DNA from: Streptomyces sp. SCSIO 30461
GTDB taxonomy: Bacteria > Actinomycetota > Actinomycetes > Streptomycetales > Streptomycetaceae
NCBI RefSeq assembly: GCF_037023745.1
Contig: NZ_CP146101.1
Coordinates: 1,860,001 to 1,924,000, forward strand
DNA length: 64,000 bases
Direction of reading: 5' to 3'
Shown: positions 20,800-32,155 of the stretch, piece after piece
Layout of the letters: each line of letters starts with the position of its first letter
How positions within the stretch are numbered: the stretch's first letter is position 1
Position numbers and translations under genes: made by a program
Notes under the pieces: generated by a model
What the model was told of the DNA's origin: nothing
What the model saw: the letters and a program-made list of their open reading frames with translations, nothing else
The model's database searches: none

Positions 20800-23700
20800 A
20801 TGGACCAGCAATCCGAGCAGCAATCCGACCGACCATCCGAGCGGCAATCCGGCGAACCATCCGAGCCGCCGACCACTCTCGCGCAGACCGGCCCCGGGGG
20901 CACCGAGGCGCGCCCTGCGGCGCCTGCCGAAGTGCCGTTCCGGAGGGCGGAGCCGGTTGAGCCTGGCAGGAGTGGGGCGGTGACGTCCCGGGGAGCCGTG
21001 CTGACGCGCTCGCCCGTCTCCGACGGCGGTCAGAGCCGGCTGCCCCGGGTCTTGCTGGTGGTGGCCAGCGGCGGCTACGCCACCGGTGCTGCGCTCGGCT
21101 GGGGCTCCCAGCAACTCGCCATGATCATGGGCGACTTCGGACTGAGCTTCGCCGCACTGCTCGCCGCGGTCTCCTGCTTCCTCCACGCCCGCACGCGGGG
21201 CGTGCGGTTTCGGCCCGCATGGATACTGTTCGCGGTCTCCTCCGCCATGGCTTCGTGCGGAAACGCCGTATGGGGTTGGTACGAGGTGGTGCTGGGCGTG
21301 AAGGTGCCGAGCCCCTCCCTCGCCGACGTCTTCTTCCTCTGCTTCGCACCACCGGCCATCGTCGGTCTGCTCGTGCTCGCCAAGCGCCCGGTGACCCGGG
21401 CCGGATGGGTCTGCCTCGCCCTGGACTCCTGGCTGATCGGCGGTTCCCTGCTCACCCTCTCCTGGAGCCTCGCGCTGGCGCACACCGCGCACACCCAGGG
21501 CGAGACCGTCACGGAGGCGGCGCTGTCGCTCGCCTACCCGCTGCTGGACATCGTCCTGGTGAGCATGGTCCTGGCCCTGCACTTCAGACGGTCCAACGCC
21601 AGCCGCCCGGCCATCAACACCGCGATCGCGGCCCTCGCCCTCACCGTGCTCTGCGATGCCCTGTTCACTTCCCCGCTGCTGCGCGAGAGCTACCGCTCCG
21701 GCCAGTTGCTCGACGCCGGCTGGTTCGCCGGATCGCTGCTGCTCGCCTACGCGCCCTGGGGGGTGCGCAGGATGGAGGCGGGCGCGGCCCAGTCGCGCGG
21801 GCCCAGACCCCCCGGTCATCCGGCCTTCAGTCGCCCCATCACCGGCTCCCTCGCGGCCCTCACGCCCTATCTGGCGGCTGCCGTCTGCACTCTGGGGATC
21901 CTCTACAACGTGACAGAGGGCCGCCGGGTGGACCGGGTGGTGCTGATCACCGGCTGCACGGTCGTCCTGGCGCTGGTCGTCCGCCAGGGCATCATGCTGC
22001 TGGACAACATCGCGCTGACCCATGAGCTGGCCCAGAAGGAGAACCATTTCCGTTCCCTCGTCCAGGGTTCGAGCGACGTCATCATGATCGCCGCACCGAC
22101 CGGTGTCCTGCGCTATGTCAGCCCGGCGGCCGCGGGAGTGTACGGGCGGGACGCGGACGAACTCATCGGCTCCGAGCTGGCCTCGCTGATCCACCCCGAG
22201 GACCTGGGGCGTGTGGTCCACGAGGTGCGCCGGTTTCTGGCCGCCCGGCAGTCCGACGAGCCCACCACCCGCATCGAGTGCCGCTTCAGGTCCGGCACCG
22301 GTCACTGGCTCAACGTGGAGTCCACGGTCAACCGCCATGAGGGCGGGCTGATCTTCAACAGCCGGGACGTCACGGAGCGCGTGCGCCTCCAGGCGCAGCT
22401 CCAGCACAACGCCGAACACGATCCGCTCACCGACCTGCCCAACCGTGCGCTGTTCACCGAGCGCGTGCGCCAGGCGCTCGGCGGCCGCAGGGCCGGTGAC
22501 GCGGGGACCGCCGTGCTCTTCATCGACCTGGACGGATTCAAGGCGGTGAACGACCGGCTCGGCCACCAGGCCGGCGACGAACTGCTCATCCAGGCCGCAC
22601 GCCGGCTCCAGGAGTCGGTGCGGGCGGGCGACACGGCCGCCAGGCTCGGCGGCGACGAGTTCGCCGCGCTCATCCTCGGCCACGGCGCCAGGGACCTCGC
22701 GGCACACCAGCGGCAGGTGCAGGAGATCGCGGATCGGCTGCGCCAGACGCTCTCCCAGCCCTATCGCGTCGACGGCAACGAGGTCCGGGTCGCCGCGTCC
22801 ATCGGCGTGGCCTTCGCCGAGCCCGGGATCACCGCGGGCGATCTGCTGCGCCACGCCGACCTGGCGATGTACCGGGCCAAGGCGGCGGGCAAGGACCGGG
22901 TCGAGCTCTACGTGCCCCAGATGCAGACCGACACTGGCCGCCGGGGAGAGCACCCGGGCCGGGCGCGCCGCTCCCGCCATGATGGCGAGTCCGTACTGCT
23001 CCACCAGCCCGTGGTCAGCCTCGACACCGGGCGGATCACCGCCGTCGCCGCCCAGCCGCGCTGGCGGTCCGCCCAGGGCATCCTCTTCACACCGGCCGAA
23101 TTCCTCCGCTTGTCCGAGGACGGTGGCGGCAGCCCGGCGGAGCCCGGCCGCAGGCTCCTCGAAGAGGCGGTCGAACAGGCCGCCGAGCGCAGTCGCCTCG
23201 GCCATGACGTCCCCGTCATCCTCCGGCTGTCCGCGCGACGACTGCTCGACCGGTCGATTCCGCTCGGCTCCATCGAGGCGTCGCTCACCCGGCACGGGCT
23301 CCCCTCGGGTGCGCTCGTGCTGGAGATCGCCGACAGCGACCCGCGGATCTCCTTCGACGAACTGGAGCAGCGCCTGCTGACCCTGCGCCGCCTCGGGGCC
23401 CGGATCGCCCTGGACGGCTTCGGCAGCGGATACGCGGCGATCAACGCCCTGCGTAGACTGCCCCTGGATGTGCTGAAACTCGACCGCGGGCTGGTCGAGG
23501 GTGTGGTGGAATCGGCCAGGCTGCACAAGATCACCGCCGGACTGCTGAGGATCGCCTGCGACCTCGGGATGGAGTCCGTGGCGGACGGTGTGGACGAGCC
23601 CGAGCAGGTGCTCGCCCTGCGCGCCATGGGCTGCACCCACGGCCAGGGCGCGGCGTTCTCGGGACCGCTGGACGAGTACCGGCTCCGCCGTGCGCTGGTG

Positions 23701-23859
23701 CGCGGTGAGTATCCGGTGCCCGGACCGGACGTTCCCGGAGCCTGGCCGGTTCTCAGCGGTGGCTGCCTCCCGGCCGGGTCGGCGGCACCCACAGGCTCCG
23801 ACCTCATCGGACGTCAGCCAACCCGCTCAAATAATGAGACGCCTGTCCCACCCACTTGA
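20800..23859 (+). CDS. cdgC: Membrane PAS-GGDEF-(degenerate EAL) protein, CdgC type, 1019 aa
   Basis: Gln/Ser/Pro-rich cytoplasmic start, then about nine or ten membrane helices (roughly residues 80-425), PAS/PAC (FRSLVQGSSDVIMI to VTERVRLQAQL), GGDEF (LFIDLDGFKAVNDRLG, RLGGDEFAAL, intact) and an EAL-type domain. The EAL domain is degraded: the EAL position reads AAQ (AVAAQPRW), the NVS motif is RLS, DDFG is DGFG, and AEGVE is ADGVD. It should be a cyclase without phosphodiesterase activity. ATG 20800 has GAGGGGG upstream; an in-frame GTG at 20695 would start inside the inverted repeat and is less likely. The symbol comes from remembered synteny with SCO5511. This is one of two c-di-GMP proteins in the window. 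Confidence 0.8.
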   Translation: MDQQSEQQSDRPSERQSGEPSEPPTTLAQTGPGGTEARPAAPAEVPFRRAEPVEPGRSGAVTSRGAVLTRSPVSDGGQSRLPRVLLVVASGGYATGAALGWGSQQLAMIMGDFGLSFAALLAAVSCFLHARTRGVRFRPAWILFAVSSAMASCGNAVWGWYEVVLGVKVPSPSLADVFFLCFAPPAIVGLLVLAKRPVTRAGWVCLALDSWLIGGSLLTLSWSLALAHTAHTQGETVTEAALSLAYPLLDIVLVSMVLALHFRRSNASRPAINTAIAALALTVLCDALFTSPLLRESYRSGQLLDAGWFAGSLLLAYAPWGVRRMEAGAAQSRGPRPPGHPAFSRPITGSLAALTPYLAAAVCTLGILYNVTEGRRVDRVVLITGCTVVLALVVRQGIMLLDNIALTHELAQKENHFRSLVQGSSDVIMIAAPTGVLRYVSPAAAGVYGRDADELIGSELASLIHPEDLGRVVHEVRRFLAARQSDEPTTRIECRFRSGTGHWLNVESTVNRHEGGLIFNSRDVTERVRLQAQLQHNAEHDPLTDLPNRALFTERVRQALGGRRAGDAGTAVLFIDLDGFKAVNDRLGHQAGDELLIQAARRLQESVRAGDTAARLGGDEFAALILGHGARDLAAHQRQVQEIADRLRQTLSQPYRVDGNEVRVAASIGVAFAEPGITAGDLLRHADLAMYRAKAAGKDRVELYVPQMQTDTGRRGEHPGRARRSRHDGESVLLHQPVVSLDTGRITAVAAQPRWRSAQGILFTPAEFLRLSEDGGGSPAEPGRRLLEEAVEQAAERSRLGHDVPVILRLSARRLLDRSIPLGSIEASLTRHGLPSGALVLEIADSDPRISFDELEQRLLTLRRLGARIALDGFGSGYAAINALRRLPLDVLKLDRGLVEGVVESARLHKITAGLLRIACDLGMESVADGVDEPEQVLALRAMGCTHGQGAAFSGPLDEYRLRRALVRGEYPVPGPDVPGAWPVLSGGCLPAGSAAPTGSDLIGRQPTRSNNETPVPPT

Positions 23860-23892
23860 CAGTGACCGTGCGTCGGGTGGAGGGTCAGTGCC

Positions 23893-23934
23893 ATGCGCAC
23901 CCGAATTCTCGTACTTGGAAAGCGCGTCGGCTAG
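23893..23934 (+). CDS. ilvB leader peptide, 13 aa
   Basis: Reads MRTRILVLGKRVG with a GGAGGG site upstream. The Ile-Leu-Val-Leu run (codons ATT CTC GTA CTT) plus a later Val makes it a branched-chain amino acid sensor. It is followed at once by a pairable CAGGCC/GGCCTG hairpin and a rho-independent terminator, the classical attenuator layout. Confidence 0.88.
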   Translation: MRTRILVLGKRVG

Positions 23935-24005
23935 CAGGCCCTTGCACAGGCCTGTATCGCACCGGCGCGCTCCCCTCGCTTGCCTCACGGCACGAGGGGT
24001 TTTTT
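23935..24005 (+). promoter_or_regulatory. ilvB attenuator: pause hairpin and terminator
   Basis: Hairpin CAGGCC (23935-23940) with GGCCTG (23949-23954) directly after the leader stop. The terminator follows: arms CCCCTCG (23972-23978) and CGAGGGG (23993-23999) and a TTTTTT run (24000-24005), rare in this GC-rich genome. Ribosome stalling at the ILVL codons should free the antiterminator form and allow ilvB transcription. Confidence 0.85.
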
Positions 24006-24069
24006 GTTGCACCGGCACGGCGCCCCACCCCGCAAAATCCCCGCAAAAACCCTCAGCTTCGAGAAGAGA

Positions 24070-25953
24070 ATGCCGATGACCGAGCAGGCCACCGGGGCCC
24101 ACCATCCGCAGCCGCGAGCCCGTACCGGCGGAGGGACCTCCGCCGTCGAGCACGTCACTGGCGCGCAGTCCCTCATCCGCTCTCTCGAGGAAGTCGGGGC
24201 CGACACCGTCTTCGGTATCCCCGGCGGCGCCATCCTCCCCGCGTACGACCCGCTGATGGACTCCTCCCGGGTCCGCCACATCCTGGTCCGCCACGAGCAG
24301 GGCGCTGGCCACGCCGCGACGGGCTACGCGCAGGCCACGGGCAAGGTCGGAGTGTGCATGGCCACCTCGGGGCCGGGTGCCACCAACCTGGTCACCCCGA
24401 TCGCCGACGCCCATATGGACTCGGTCCCGCTGGTCGCGATCACCGGCCAGGTCGCCAGCAAGTCCATCGGTACGGACGCCTTCCAGGAGGCGGACATCTG
24501 CGGCATCACGATGCCGATCACCAAGCACAACTTCCTGGTCACCAAGGCCGAGGACATCCCGAGGACGATCGCCGAGGCCTTCCACATCGCCGCCACCGGA
24601 CGCCCCGGCCCGGTCCTGGTCGACATCGCCAAGGACGCCCTCCAGGCGCAGACCACCTTCAGCTGGCCCCCGGGGACCGACCTGCCCGGCTACCGGCCCG
24701 TCACCAAGCCGCACGCCAAGCAGATCCGCGAGGCCGCCCGGCTGATCACTCAGGCCAAGCGCCCCGTGCTGTACGTCGGCGGCGGTGTCCTCAAGGCCCG
24801 CGCCACCGGTGAGCTCAGGATCCTCGCCGAGCTCACCAACGCCCCGGTCACCACCACGCTGATGGCGCTGGGCGCCTTCCCCGACAGCCACCCGCTGCAC
24901 GTGGGAATGCCGGGCATGCACGGTGCGGTCACCGCTGTCACCGCCCTCCAGAAGGCCGATCTGATCGTCGCCCTCGGTGCGCGCTTCGACGACCGGGTCA
25001 CCGGCAAGCTGGACAGCTTCGCCCCGTTCGCCAAGATCGTGCACGCCGATATCGACCCCGCCGAGATCGGCAAGAACCGCGCTGCCGACGTCCCGATCGT
25101 CGGCGACGCGCGCGAGGTCATCGCCGACCTCATCCAGGCCGTCCAGGCCGAGCACAACGACGGCCACACCGGCGACTACACCGCCTGGTGGCAGGACCTC
25201 AACCGCTGGCGCGAGACCTATCCGCTGGGCTACGACGTGCCGGAGGACGGCAGCCTCTCGCCGCAGCAGGTCATCCAGCGCATCGGCCGGCTCGCCCCCG
25301 AGAACACGATCTTCGCGGCGGGCGTCGGCCAGCACCAGATGTGGGCCGCCCACTTCATCGGCTACGAGAAGCCGGCGACCTGGCTGAACAGCGGTGGAGC
25401 GGGCACCATGGGCTACGCGGTCCCGGCCGCCATGGGGGCCAAGGCAGGCATGCCTGACCGCACCGTCTGGGCGGTCGACGGCGACGGCTGCTTCCAGATG
25501 ACCAACCAGGAACTGGTCACCTGCGCGCTGAACGGCATCCCGATCAAGGTCGCGATCATCAACAACGGTGCTCTGGGCATGGTCCGGCAGTGGCAGACGC
25601 TGTTCTACAACGAGCGCTACTCGAGCACCGTGCTGCACTCTGACGAGACGGGCCACCACACCACCGGCTCCCAGCTCGGCGCGTCCACCTCGCCCCGCAA
25701 GGGCACCCGCATCCCGGACTTCGTCAAGCTGTCCGAGGCGATGGGCTGTGTCGCGCTGCGCTGCGAGGACCCGGCCGATCTGGACAAGGTCATCGCCGAA
25801 GCCAACGCGATCAACGACCGCCCGGTCGTGGTCGACTTCATCGTGCACGAGGACGCCATGGTGTGGCCGATGGTCGCCGCAGGCACCTCCAACGACGAGG
25901 TCATGGCCGCCCGTGGGGTCCGCCCCGACTTCGGCGACAACGAAGACGACTGA
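24070..25953 (+). CDS. ilvB: Acetolactate synthase large (catalytic) subunit, 627 aa
   Basis: ThDP enzyme condensing pyruvate with pyruvate or 2-ketobutyrate, the first common step to Val, Leu and Ile. Catalytic Glu is in [21 protein letters not shown]-binding middle domain is present. The ThDP motif runs from DGDGCFQM to the Asn of NNGALGM (C-terminal domain, about residues 478-506). Full length for the family with a 40-residue variable N-terminus. Start ATG 24070 (MPMTEQ) follows the attenuator terminator by 64 bp with a weak site (GAGAAGAG). Operon ilvB-ilvN-ilvC. Confidence 0.96.
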   Translation: MPMTEQATGAHHPQPRARTGGGTSAVEHVTGAQSLIRSLEEVGADTVFGIPGGAILPAYDPLMDSSRVRHILVRHEQGAGHAATGYAQATGKVGVCMATSGPGATNLVTPIADAHMDSVPLVAITGQVASKSIGTDAFQEADICGITMPITKHNFLVTKAEDIPRTIAEAFHIAATGRPGPVLVDIAKDALQAQTTFSWPPGTDLPGYRPVTKPHAKQIREAARLITQAKRPVLYVGGGVLKARATGELRILAELTNAPVTTTLMALGAFPDSHPLHVGMPGMHGAVTAVTALQKADLIVALGARFDDRVTGKLDSFAPFAKIVHADIDPAEIGKNRAADVPIVGDAREVIADLIQAVQAEHNDGHTGDYTAWWQDLNRWRETYPLGYDVPEDGSLSPQQVIQRIGRLAPENTIFAAGVGQHQMWAAHFIGYEKPATWLNSGGAGTMGYAVPAAMGAKAGMPDRTVWAVDGDGCFQMTNQELVTCALNGIPIKVAIINNGALGMVRQWQTLFYNERYSSTVLHSDETGHHTTGSQLGASTSPRKGTRIPDFVKLSEAMGCVALRCEDPADLDKVIAEANAINDRPVVVDFIVHEDAMVWPMVAAGTSNDEVMAARGVRPDFGDNEDD

Positions 25954-25987
25954 GCGACCAGCGAGAGTAGAGAGAGACACCACGACC

Positions 25988-27635
<1,648 letters not shown>

Positions 27636-27714
27636 GGTCCTCCGTTCGGGTCAGGCCGCACCAGGGCACGCGAGCCCGGCAAGATCCGAACGAATGGCGG
27701 CGCCAAACGCCTCG

Positions 27715-27748
27715 GTGCGGCGGGTCCTCCCGGGGGGACCCGCCGCAC
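27715..27748 (+). terminator. Terminator hairpin after ilvC
   Basis: Perfect 13-bp arms GTGCGGCGGGTCC and GGACCCGCCGCAC around an 8-nt loop, 79 bp past the ilvC stop; no U-run. Confidence 0.75.
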
Positions 27749-28010
27749 GCGGTCGGACAGGTCGCCCGACGCGTCATCGTGTACGTCGCCGGCCCCGGGT
27801 TCGACACGGATGGGTGATCCTTCCGCCAAGGCGGGAAACCATCCCCCCATCACCACTAGAGTGGTCGATATATACGCGTCAGGTCAGGCCCACAGCGTCG
27901 TGCGTCTTCCACGCGGCTAGCCCCTCCACCGCCAGGCGGCCGTCGGGACGGCCGTCTTCCCTCGTGGCTCTCCGAGCACGGGGGCGCCATCAGGACCAGT
28001 GAGGACACAC
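27749..28010. promoter_or_regulatory. serA upstream region with a 14-bp interrupted palindrome
   Basis: No gene. ACCACT-AG-AGTGGT lies at 27852-27865, followed by the AT-rich GATATATACG, which could supply a -10 element for serA. The remaining 130 bp look like a 5' UTR with a GC-rich hairpin (GGCGGCCGTC/GACGGCCGTC region near 27937-27957). The palindrome is a candidate operator; no regulator is identified. Confidence 0.45.
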
Positions 28011-29612
28011 GTGAGCACTGCGCCCCGCAAACCCGTCGTACTCATCGCCGAAGAGCTGTCACCCGCGACAGTCGACGCACTCGGCCCGGACTTCGAGATC
28101 CGGCACTGCAACGGCGCGGACCGCGCCGAGCTGCTGCCCGCCATCGCCGACGTCGACGCGATCCTCGTCCGCTCCGCCACCAAGGTCGACGCCGAGGCCA
28201 TCGCCGCGGCGCGCAGGCTGCGGGTCATCGCCCGTGCCGGTGTCGGCCTGGACAACGTCGACGTCTCCGCCGCAACCAAGGCCGGCGTGATGGTCGTCAA
28301 CGCCCCGACCTCCAACATCATCACCGCAGCCGAGCTGGCCTGCGGTCTGATCGTCGCCACCGCGCGCCACATCCCGCAGGCCAACACCGCGCTGAAGAAC
28401 GGTGAGTGGAAGCGCTCGAAGTACACCGGCGTCGAGCTCAGCGAGAAGACCCTCGGCGTCGTCGGCCTCGGCCGGATCGGTCTGCTGGTCGCCCAGCGGA
28501 TGGCTGCCTTCGGTATGAAGGTCGTCGCCTACGACCCCTATGTCCAGCCCGCGCGCGCGGCCCAGATGGGCGTCAAGCTGCTGGCACTGGACGAGCTCCT
28601 GGAGACGGCGGACTTCATCACCGTCCACCTCCCGAAGACGCCGGAGACGCTCGGGCTGATCGGCGACGAGGCATTGCACAAGGTCAAGCCGACCGTCCGC
28701 ATCGTCAACGCCGCCCGCGGCGGGATCGTGGACGAGGAGGCACTGTTCAGCGCGCTCAAGGAGGGCCGGGTCGCCGGCGCCGGCCTCGATGTCTATGCGA
28801 AGGAGCCCTGCACGGACTCCCCGCTGTTCCAGTTCGATCAGGTCGTCTGCACCCCGCACCTCGGCGCGTCCACGGACGAGGCGCAGGAAAAGGCCGGGAT
28901 CTCGGTCGCCAAGTCGGTGCGGCTGGCCCTGGCCGGTGAACTGGTGCCGGACGCGGTCAATGTCCAGGGCGGTGTGATCGCCGAGGACGTGCGCCCGGGC
29001 CTGCCGCTCGCAGAGAAGCTCGGCCGGATCTTCACCGCCCTGGCGGGCGAGGTGGCCGTCAGGCTGGACGTCGAGGTCTACGGCGAGATCACCCAGCACG
29101 ATGTGAAGGTGCTGGAGCTGTCCGCGCTCAAGGGCGTGTTCGAGGACGTGATCGACGAGACCGTGTCCTACGTGAACGCTCCGCTGTTCGCCCAGGAGCG
29201 CGGAGTCGAGGTCCGGCTCACCACCAGCTCCGAGTCCCCGGACCACCGCAATGTGGTGACCGTGCGCGGCACGCTGTCCGGCGGCGAGGAGATCGCCGTT
29301 TCCGGCACCCTGGCCGGTCCCAAGCACCTCCAGAAGATCGTCGCCGTCGGTGACTACGACATCGACCTGGCGCTGGCCGACCACATGGTCGTGGCGCGCT
29401 ATGAGGACCGTCCGGGTGTCGTCGGCACCGTCGGCCGGATCCTCGGCGAGGCGGGTCTCAACATCGCGGGTATGCAGGTCGCACGGCAGTCGGAGGGCGG
29501 CGAGGCGCTGGTCGTGCTCACCGTGGACGACACCGTCCCGGCGCAGGTGCTGTCCGAGATCGCGGAAGAGATCGGCGCGACCGCGGCCCGCTCGGTCAAC
29601 CTGGCCGACTGA
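28011..29612 (+). CDS. serA: D-3-phosphoglycerate dehydrogenase, 533 aa
   Basis: First enzyme of serine synthesis (3-phosphoglycerate to 3-phosphohydroxypyruvate). Long form, as in Mycobacterium. Substrate domain, then nucleotide domain with GVVGLGRIGLLVAQRM, catalytic Arg in NAARGGIVDEEALFSAL, Glu in AGLDVYAKEP and His in TPHLGASTDEAQ. An intervening domain is followed by a C-terminal ACT domain (DRPGVVGTVGRILGEAGLNIAGMQVAR) that usually binds serine. GTG 28011 follows TGAGGACACAC; an in-frame GTG at 27999 sits within that site. Confidence 0.96.
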   Translation: MSTAPRKPVVLIAEELSPATVDALGPDFEIRHCNGADRAELLPAIADVDAILVRSATKVDAEAIAAARRLRVIARAGVGLDNVDVSAATKAGVMVVNAPTSNIITAAELACGLIVATARHIPQANTALKNGEWKRSKYTGVELSEKTLGVVGLGRIGLLVAQRMAAFGMKVVAYDPYVQPARAAQMGVKLLALDELLETADFITVHLPKTPETLGLIGDEALHKVKPTVRIVNAARGGIVDEEALFSALKEGRVAGAGLDVYAKEPCTDSPLFQFDQVVCTPHLGASTDEAQEKAGISVAKSVRLALAGELVPDAVNVQGGVIAEDVRPGLPLAEKLGRIFTALAGEVAVRLDVEVYGEITQHDVKVLELSALKGVFEDVIDETVSYVNAPLFAQERGVEVRLTTSSESPDHRNVVTVRGTLSGGEEIAVSGTLAGPKHLQKIVAVGDYDIDLALADHMVVARYEDRPGVVGTVGRILGEAGLNIAGMQVARQSEGGEALVVLTVDDTVPAQVLSEIAEEIGATAARSVNLAD

Positions 29613-29671
29613 GGGCCGACGGAGGACGGCTGACGCCGGTTCACATCGGCTGAGCGCATTCGCTCTGTGCA

Positions 29672-29699
29672 CGCACCCGCCGCTCACGCGGCGGGTGCG
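29672..29699. terminator. Bidirectional terminator between serA and pucR
   Basis: Perfect 12-bp arms CGCACCCGCCGC and GCGGCGGGTGCG with a TCAC loop, located between the converging serA and pucR-type genes. Confidence 0.8.
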
Positions 29700-29734
29700 C
29701 TGCGGTCCCGGGATCGGCGGATCGGCCCCGGCCC

Positions 29735-30955
29735 TCAGCGTTGGAGCCTGGCCGACTTGAGCGCCATGTGCAGCAGCAGCCGGTCCTCGCCCTTGTCCAG
29801 ATCCAGCCCGGTGAGCTGCTCGACCCGGGAGAGCCGGTAGTAGAGCGTCTGACGATGGATGCCGAGCTCCGAGGCCGCACGCCCCGCCTGCCCGGCGCAG
29901 TCCAGGTACACCTCTGCCGTACGGGCAAGTTCGCCGTGCGCGGGCCCGAGCAGGGGGCTCACGGCGGGATCCGGCGCCGATGCCCGGGGCAGGGCGGTGA
30001 GCAGCCGGTAGGGGCCGATGACGGACCAGTCCGCGACCGGGCCGAGGCGGGGCCAGGCCTGTGCGACACGGGCCGCTGCCGAGGCCTCGCGCCAGGAGAC
30101 GCGCAGTTCGCCGATGCCACGGCGGGGAAGCGCCACTCCCGCGCTGCCGCCGAGCCGTCCGGCAGCCGAGTGCGCGGGACCGGGGGACTCCGGGGAGCGC
30201 AGCCGTACGAGCGCGGCGAGCGCCTGGGGCGGGCGAGGGGGCCGGGGCGCAGCGGAACGGGGTGACCGGGGCTGGTCGGCGGTTGGTCCTTCCGGTTGAC
30301 CGGCGGCGCCGCGTGGGCCGCCGGACCATGGCCACGGCATCAGGCACAGCGCGGACACACCCGGGACCGTTCGCGCGGAGGGAGCGTCCGGTGAGTTCCA
30401 CGGCGCCACACAGACCAGGGTGTGGGGTCCGTCCGCGTCCGGGCCGAGGGCGGTGCGCAGCGTGGCGAGAGCAAGGTCGTACTGCCAGTCGCGCTCCGCG
30501 GTCAGCGCCGCGCGCAGTTCCCGAGACAGATCAGCACCGACCCGCTCCTCGTCCGCGAGCAGCACTCCGATCCGTTCAGCCACCTCCATGGCGGCGTCCA
30601 TCCTGTCCCGCGCAGGACCCGGCTCGGTGTCCAGCAGCCAGACATAGCCGAGTACCACCCCGCGATGGCGGACGGGCAGGCACAGCCGGTCGCGGAACAC
30701 GCCCGCATCCGGGGCCGCCGGGATGCGCACCGGGCCGGTCGCCCGCGCGATGCCGAAGCCCTCGAACCAGGAGCGGACGGCCGGGGTGGACTTCCTGGTC
30801 AGGATGGAGCGCGTACGGACCGGGTCCATCGCGCTGTCGTCCTCGCTGTCGTGTGCGCCGAAGGCGATCAGTGCGAAGTCGCGGTCCTCCAGGGTCGCGG
30901 GGGCGCCCAGCAAGGCCGAGATCTCGTCCACCAGCTCTTGGTAATCGCCCTTCAC
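29735..30955 (-). CDS. PucR-family transcriptional regulator of the put genes, 406 aa
   Basis: N-terminal and central region of the PucR/CdaR kind ([42 protein letters not shown]) and a C-terminal PucR-type helix-turn-helix ([56 protein letters not shown]). The middle has a long Pro/Ala/Arg-rich insertion. It is divergent from the proline dehydrogenase and P5C dehydrogenase genes, with a 20-bp palindrome between, so it probably controls proline catabolism (inference). GTG 30955 is chosen because GGGAG lies eight bases upstream; GTG 30961 and TTG 30994 are alternatives. Confidence 0.85.
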   Translation of the reverse strand: MKGDYQELVDEISALLGAPATLEDRDFALIAFGAHDSEDDSAMDPVRTRSILTRKSTPAVRSWFEGFGIARATGPVRIPAAPDAGVFRDRLCLPVRHRGVVLGYVWLLDTEPGPARDRMDAAMEVAERIGVLLADEERVGADLSRELRAALTAERDWQYDLALATLRTALGPDADGPHTLVCVAPWNSPDAPSARTVPGVSALCLMPWPWSGGPRGAAGQPEGPTADQPRSPRSAAPRPPRPPQALAALVRLRSPESPGPAHSAAGRLGGSAGVALPRRGIGELRVSWREASAAARVAQAWPRLGPVADWSVIGPYRLLTALPRASAPDPAVSPLLGPAHGELARTAEVYLDCAGQAGRAASELGIHRQTLYYRLSRVEQLTGLDLDKGEDRLLLHMALKSARLQR

Positions 30956-30984
30956 CCGCACATTCTCCCATCGGACCACCTCTG

Positions 30985-31004
30985 CTTCAGACAAATGTCT
31001 GAAG
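30985..31004. promoter_or_regulatory. 20-bp palindrome between pucR-type gene and put operon
   Basis: CTTCAGACAAATGTCTGAAG: 9-bp perfect arms around AA. It is 30 bp upstream of the regulator start and 136 bp upstream of the proline dehydrogenase start. It is the obvious candidate binding site for the divergent PucR protein. Confidence 0.7.
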
Positions 31005-31139
31005 TGCGGGACACGGATGCGTGACAGCTGTCGATGGCACGCTCACGGAGCGATATTTAGGTTTCACGGTGGTTCCCCCGTGCCGATCCCGGACCATCCG
31101 GTTCCGGCCGTCCTCGACCCCCTTCCGTGGAGGTGCCCC

Positions 31140-32066
31140 GTGCTGGGTCCCGTGATCCTCGCCGCGTCGCGCAGCGGCATGTTGCGCCGTCTGGTGTCCG
31201 CGGCCCCGGTGACCAAGCCCGTCGTCAACCGGTTCATCCCCGGTGAGACAGTCGATGAGGTCATCCCGATCGTCGTGGATCTGACCAGCCGCGGACTCGA
31301 GGTGACGCTGGACGTGGTGGGCGAGGACATCACCACCCGCGAGCAGGCCGCGGCCGCCCGTGACGCCTATCTGGAGCTGATCGGGCGCCTCAAGGAGTTG
31401 GACCTGGGCGCCAGGGTCGAGATGTCGGTGAAGTTGTCGATGTTCGGCCAGTCCCTCGACGGCGGCCATGAACTCGCGCTCGCCAACGTCCGCCCGGTGG
31501 TCGAGGCCGCCGCGGAGATCGGCACCACCGTCACGCTCGACGCCGAGGACCACACCACCCTCGACTCGATGTTCGCGATCCACGAGGAACTGCGGAAGGA
31601 CTTCCCGGGGACCGGCTGCGTCATCCAGGCCTATCTGTTCCGCACCGAGGCCGATGCCCGCCGGCTCGCCGCCGCCGGCAGCCGGGTACGGGTGGTGAAG
31701 GGCGCGTACAAGGAGCCCGGGTCCGTCGCGTATCCGGACAAGTCGGAGATCGACAAGGCGTACGTCCGCATCCTGAGGATTCTGATGGAGGGACAGGGGT
31801 ACCCGATGATCGGGTCCCACGACCCGCGGCTGATCTCGATCGCACAGGAGCTCGCGCGGCGTGCCGGGCGCAAACTGGACGAGTACGAGTTCCAGATGCT
31901 GTACGGCATCCGCAGCGACGAACACCTCCGGCTGGCGGCCGAGGGCCACCGGATGCGCGTCTACACGGCGTACGGCACCGACTGGTACGGCTACTTCATG
32001 CGCCGTCTGGCTGAGAAGCCGGCCAACCTGCTGTTCTTCGTGCGCTCGATGATCACCAAGAACTGA
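31140..32066 (+). CDS. Proline dehydrogenase (monofunctional), 308 aa
   Basis: FAD enzyme oxidising proline to 1-pyrroline-5-carboxylate. TIM-barrel of the PutA/PRODH type: LEVTLDVVGEDITT, VEMSVKLSMFGQSL, VTLDAEDHTTLDSMF, CVIQAYLFRTEADA, VVKGAYKEPGSVAYPDKSEID, and the C-terminal YGIRSDEHLRLAAEGHRMRVYTAYG, where the Arg pair that holds the proline carboxylate would lie. GTG 31140 has an ideal GGAGG site. Followed after 89 bp by P5C dehydrogenase. Confidence 0.93.
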   Translation: MLGPVILAASRSGMLRRLVSAAPVTKPVVNRFIPGETVDEVIPIVVDLTSRGLEVTLDVVGEDITTREQAAAARDAYLELIGRLKELDLGARVEMSVKLSMFGQSLDGGHELALANVRPVVEAAAEIGTTVTLDAEDHTTLDSMFAIHEELRKDFPGTGCVIQAYLFRTEADARRLAAAGSRVRVVKGAYKEPGSVAYPDKSEIDKAYVRILRILMEGQGYPMIGSHDPRLISIAQELARRAGRKLDEYEFQMLYGIRSDEHLRLAAEGHRMRVYTAYGTDWYGYFMRRLAEKPANLLFFVRSMITKN

Positions 32067-32155
32067 CCTGGATCTCACCGGGCAACGACCCAGATCCGAC
32101 CCCAGGGCCCCAGTACCGAGCCCTCCCATCCCTCTCCAAAGGAGCAACGGAACTC

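Noticed and set aside
20665-23640. 991-codon open frame on the minus strand
   Set aside because: Antisense to the PAS-GGDEF gene, whose motifs are unmistakable.
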